Of a DNA stretch of 16,106 nt, positions 14,362 to 16,106 are shown in pieces (positions within the stretch are counted from its first letter, which is position 1; every line of letters starts with the position of its first letter). Under the pieces are notes generated by a model that saw nothing but the letters and a program-made list of their open reading frames with translations, did not search any database and was not told where the DNA came from. This DNA is from Chloroflexota bacterium (GTDB lineage: Bacteria > Chloroflexota > Limnocylindria > Limnocylindrales > CSP1-4). Position numbers and translations under genes: made by a program. Location of the stretch: contig JACVXW010000056.1 in the NCBI GenBank assembly GCA_015661135.1, forward strand, positions 1 through 16,106, written 5' to 3'.

Positions 14362-15441
14362 ATGCTGCAGGTCACCGAAAGCGCCGTCATGGCCGCGCTC
14401 GGCACCGTCCAGGAACCAGAGCTTGGCGGGGACCTCGTGACCCGCAACATGATCAAGGACCTGACCCTCGACGGCGTCTCGGTCGCGTTCACGATCGAGT
14501 TGACAACCCCGGCCTGCCCACTGAAGGACGAGATCGAATCGCGGGTCCGGACGGCGCTCAATCCGATCGGGGTGGAGTCGATCGACATCACCTGGGGTTC
14601 CATGGTCCGGCGGGCGACCCCGCGGACCGCCGAGCAGCTCCTGCCCGGGGTCAAGAACGTCATCGCCGTTGCGTCCGGCAAGGGCGGGGTCGGCAAGAGC
14701 ACGGTCGCGGTCAACCTGGCCGTGGCGCTCGCCCGCGACGGCGCGACCGTCGGCCTCCTCGATGCCGACATCACCGGCCCCAACGTGCCCATGATGCTCG
14801 GCCTGGACGGCCAGCCCGGCCAGGGCGCGGGGGACAAGATCCTGCCGCTCAGCCGGCACGGGGTGAAGGCGATCTCCATCCAGTTCTTCGTCCCGCCGGG
14901 CCAGCCGATCATCTGGCGCGGGCCCCTCGTGGGCGGTGCGATCCAGCAGTTCCTGCGCGACGTGGACTGGGGCGAACTCGACTACCTCGTCATCGACCTC
15001 CCGCCGGGGACGTCGGACGCGCAGCTGACCCTCGCCCAGGCCGTGCCGATCTCCGGCGCGGTCCTCGTCACGACCCCCCAGGAGGTCGCCCTCCTGGACG
15101 TCGAGAAGGCGCTCGCGATGTTCAAGCGGATGAGCGTGCCGGTTATCGGCCTGGTCGAGAACATGAGCGGCCTCGCCTGCCCCCACTGCAGCGAGATGAT
15201 CGACCTGTTCGGACGCGGCGGTGGCGAGCGTTTCGCGCGGGAACATGGTCTCGAGTTCCTCGGCGGGATCCCGCTCGACATCACCGTCCGACAGGGCGGC
15301 GACGTGGGCGTACCGGCGGTGGCCCAGCGAGAACCGGGGGTCGCGGCGGTGGCGCTCCAGCACCTCGCCCGGATTGTGGCCGCACGGATGAGCGTCCGGG
15401 CCGCCGCCGGAGCGGATCAGCCGGTGCTCACGGTCTCCTGA
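14362..15441 (+). CDS. mrp: Mrp/ApbC-family iron-sulfur cluster carrier ATPase
   Basis: This is a 359-residue P-loop NTPase of the Mrp/NBP35 family, a cytoplasmic scaffold that carries [4Fe-4S] clusters to apoproteins. Residues about 1-85 form the MIP18/DUF59 domain (with a TTPACPLKDEIE segment near 48-59). The ATPase domain follows: deviant Walker A SGKGGVGKST (105-114), LLDADITGPNVP (132-143), IWRGPLVGGAIQQF (184-197) and DYLVIDLPPGTSD (207-219). The cluster-binding CPHC pair is present (Cys273, Cys276) in NMSGLACPHC. ATG at 14362 has GAGGA five bases upstream; a TTG at 14350 would overlap that site and is rejected. The gene is monocistronic, divergent from the pot operon and convergent with the next gene, with only 6 bases between the two stops. 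No truncation is seen. Confidence 0.9.
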   Translation: MLQVTESAVMAALGTVQEPELGGDLVTRNMIKDLTLDGVSVAFTIELTTPACPLKDEIESRVRTALNPIGVESIDITWGSMVRRATPRTAEQLLPGVKNVIAVASGKGGVGKSTVAVNLAVALARDGATVGLLDADITGPNVPMMLGLDGQPGQGAGDKILPLSRHGVKAISIQFFVPPGQPIIWRGPLVGGAIQQFLRDVDWGELDYLVIDLPPGTSDAQLTLAQAVPISGAVLVTTPQEVALLDVEKALAMFKRMSVPVIGLVENMSGLACPHCSEMIDLFGRGGGERFAREHGLEFLGGIPLDITVRQGGDVGVPAVAQREPGVAAVALQHLARIVAARMSVRAAAGADQPVLTVS

Positions 15442-15447
15442 TCCCGC

Positions 15448-16106
15448 TCAGCCCCAGCTGAAATCCACGGGCCGGCCGCCGGCGACCGTCCGGGCGGCGC
15501 CGCGCCCGACCTCCACGATCATCCCGGTCAGGCCGGGAGTGACGCGACCGTCCGTTACGGCGCAAATCGCCTCGATCGCGGCCCGCCGCTCCGACGGGTA
15601 GTGGACGAGGATGCCCAGCGGGACGCCGGCCCGGATCACGTGGTCCACGGCCTCCTCGGCGGTCAGGTGGCCGCGCTTCTCGTCGTCGATCAGGCTCGAC
15701 TCCAGCGTCGCCTCCAGGATGAGCAGATCGGCGCCGCGGGCGAGGTCAACGACCATCTCGGACGGGCCCATATCGCCGGCGTAGACGATCCGCTCGCCGT
15801 CGGGCCCGTGGATGTCCATCGTCCAGGCGGGGACGTAGTGGCCGACCGGGTGCGGCTGGACCTCGAGATCGCCGATGCGAATCGCCTCGCCGGTTGCGTA
15901 CTCGCGGACATCGAAGGCGATCTCGAAGAAGCCGGGGCGCTCGCTGACGACCGCGGCGAGGTGATCCAGGTTGGCCTGACCACCGGGCGGGAGATAGACC
16001 GGCAGGCGCCTGGTCGGCGCCTCGCCCCACGGGAAGCGGTAGCGGAGCGGGGCGATGTCGATCCAGTGGTCCGCGTGCATGTGTCCGACGACCAGGCCAT
16101 CCAGGT
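15448..16106 (-). CDS. Metallo-beta-lactamase-fold hydrolase, tRNase Z-like, 5'-truncated by window edge
   Basis: About 219 C-terminal residues are visible; the frame is open to the last base. The segment GLVVGHMHADHW holds the HxHxDH zinc motif (16084-16067). Because four residues before the histidine pair and everything upstream are in the same frame, the ATG at 16080 is not the start. Downstream come VGHYVPAWTMDI (third histidine), IVYAGDMGPSE (bridging aspartate), LLILEATLES and GHLTAEEAVDH then ILVHYPSER (final histidine), in the order found in ribonuclease Z and its relatives such as PhnP and YhfI. These enzymes use two zinc ions to cleave phosphodiesters. Whether this one processes tRNA 3' ends or a small cyclic phosphodiester cannot be told, since the exosite arm of true tRNase Z is not evident in the visible part. 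Confidence 0.82.
   Translation of the reverse strand, partial: LDGLVVGHMHADHWIDIAPLRYRFPWGEAPTRRLPVYLPPGGQANLDHLAAVVSERPGFFEIAFDVREYATGEAIRIGDLEVQPHPVGHYVPAWTMDIHGPDGERIVYAGDMGPSEMVVDLARGADLLILEATLESSLIDDEKRGHLTAEEAVDHVIRAGVPLGILVHYPSERRAAIEAICAVTDGRVTPGLTGMIVEVGRGAARTVAGGRPVDFSWG

Noticed and set aside
15448..15461. Small hairpin TCAGC-CCCA-GCTGA at the stop of the metallo-hydrolase gene as a terminator
   Set aside because: It has only five base pairs with no T run, inside coding sequence; too weak to call.

Overview
The window is high-G+C bacterial DNA, densely coded, with frequent GTG starts and start/stop overlaps of the ATGA or GTGA type. It has no rRNA, tRNA, CRISPR array or recognisable insertion sequence. 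The mix of genes (polyamine-type ABC transporter, FAD/GcvT fusion oxidoreductase, HisN-like phosphatase, choline-kinase-like gene, Mrp ATPase) would fit a soil or freshwater Chloroflexota or Actinomycetota genome. That is an impression from protein style; the sequence alone does not fix the taxon.

Layout. Plus strand, left: the 3' end of a metallophosphoesterase gene (1-729), then an APC-family amino acid/amine permease (836-2491), ending at a strong hairpin (2516-2544) shared with the convergent gene. Minus strand 2548-3407: a choline/aminoglycoside-kinase-like gene broken by a frameshift and a probable small deletion. Plus strand 3509-6873: a two-gene unit joined by a GTGA overlap, encoding a dimethylglycine/sarcosine-dehydrogenase-like protein (FAD oxidoreductase plus GcvT-type folate domain) and an inositol-monophosphatase/HisN-like phosphatase. 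A hairpin overlaps the last stop codon. A 10-bp tandem repeat lies at 7083-7132.

Minus strand 13860 to 7127: one probable operon in the order potA, potD, potB, potC::aminotransferase, a small unknown gene, and a GNAT acetyltransferase. A good sigma70-like promoter sits upstream of potA, and a perfect 11-bp hairpin lies between potD and potB. The right end holds mrp/apbC on the plus strand (14362-15441) and a convergent tRNase Z-like metallo-beta-lactamase-fold gene running off the window (15448-16106).

How the genes may work together (inference). A polyamine/amine importer, a class III (GABA-type) aminotransferase, an amine permease and an N-methylglycine-type dehydrogenase with a folate domain together suggest uptake and oxidative breakdown of small amines (polyamines, choline or betaine-derived methylamines).

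The most unusual points are in the transporter. PotC lacks its last membrane helix and continues in frame into a complete aminotransferase, which on the predicted topology would lie outside the membrane. PotB carries about 58 extra residues with two hydrophobic segments inside its EAA loop, yet lacks about 11 residues of the first cytoplasmic loop found in E. coli PotB/PotH. Together with the broken kinase gene, these lesions suggest either decay of the locus or deletion-type errors in the assembly.
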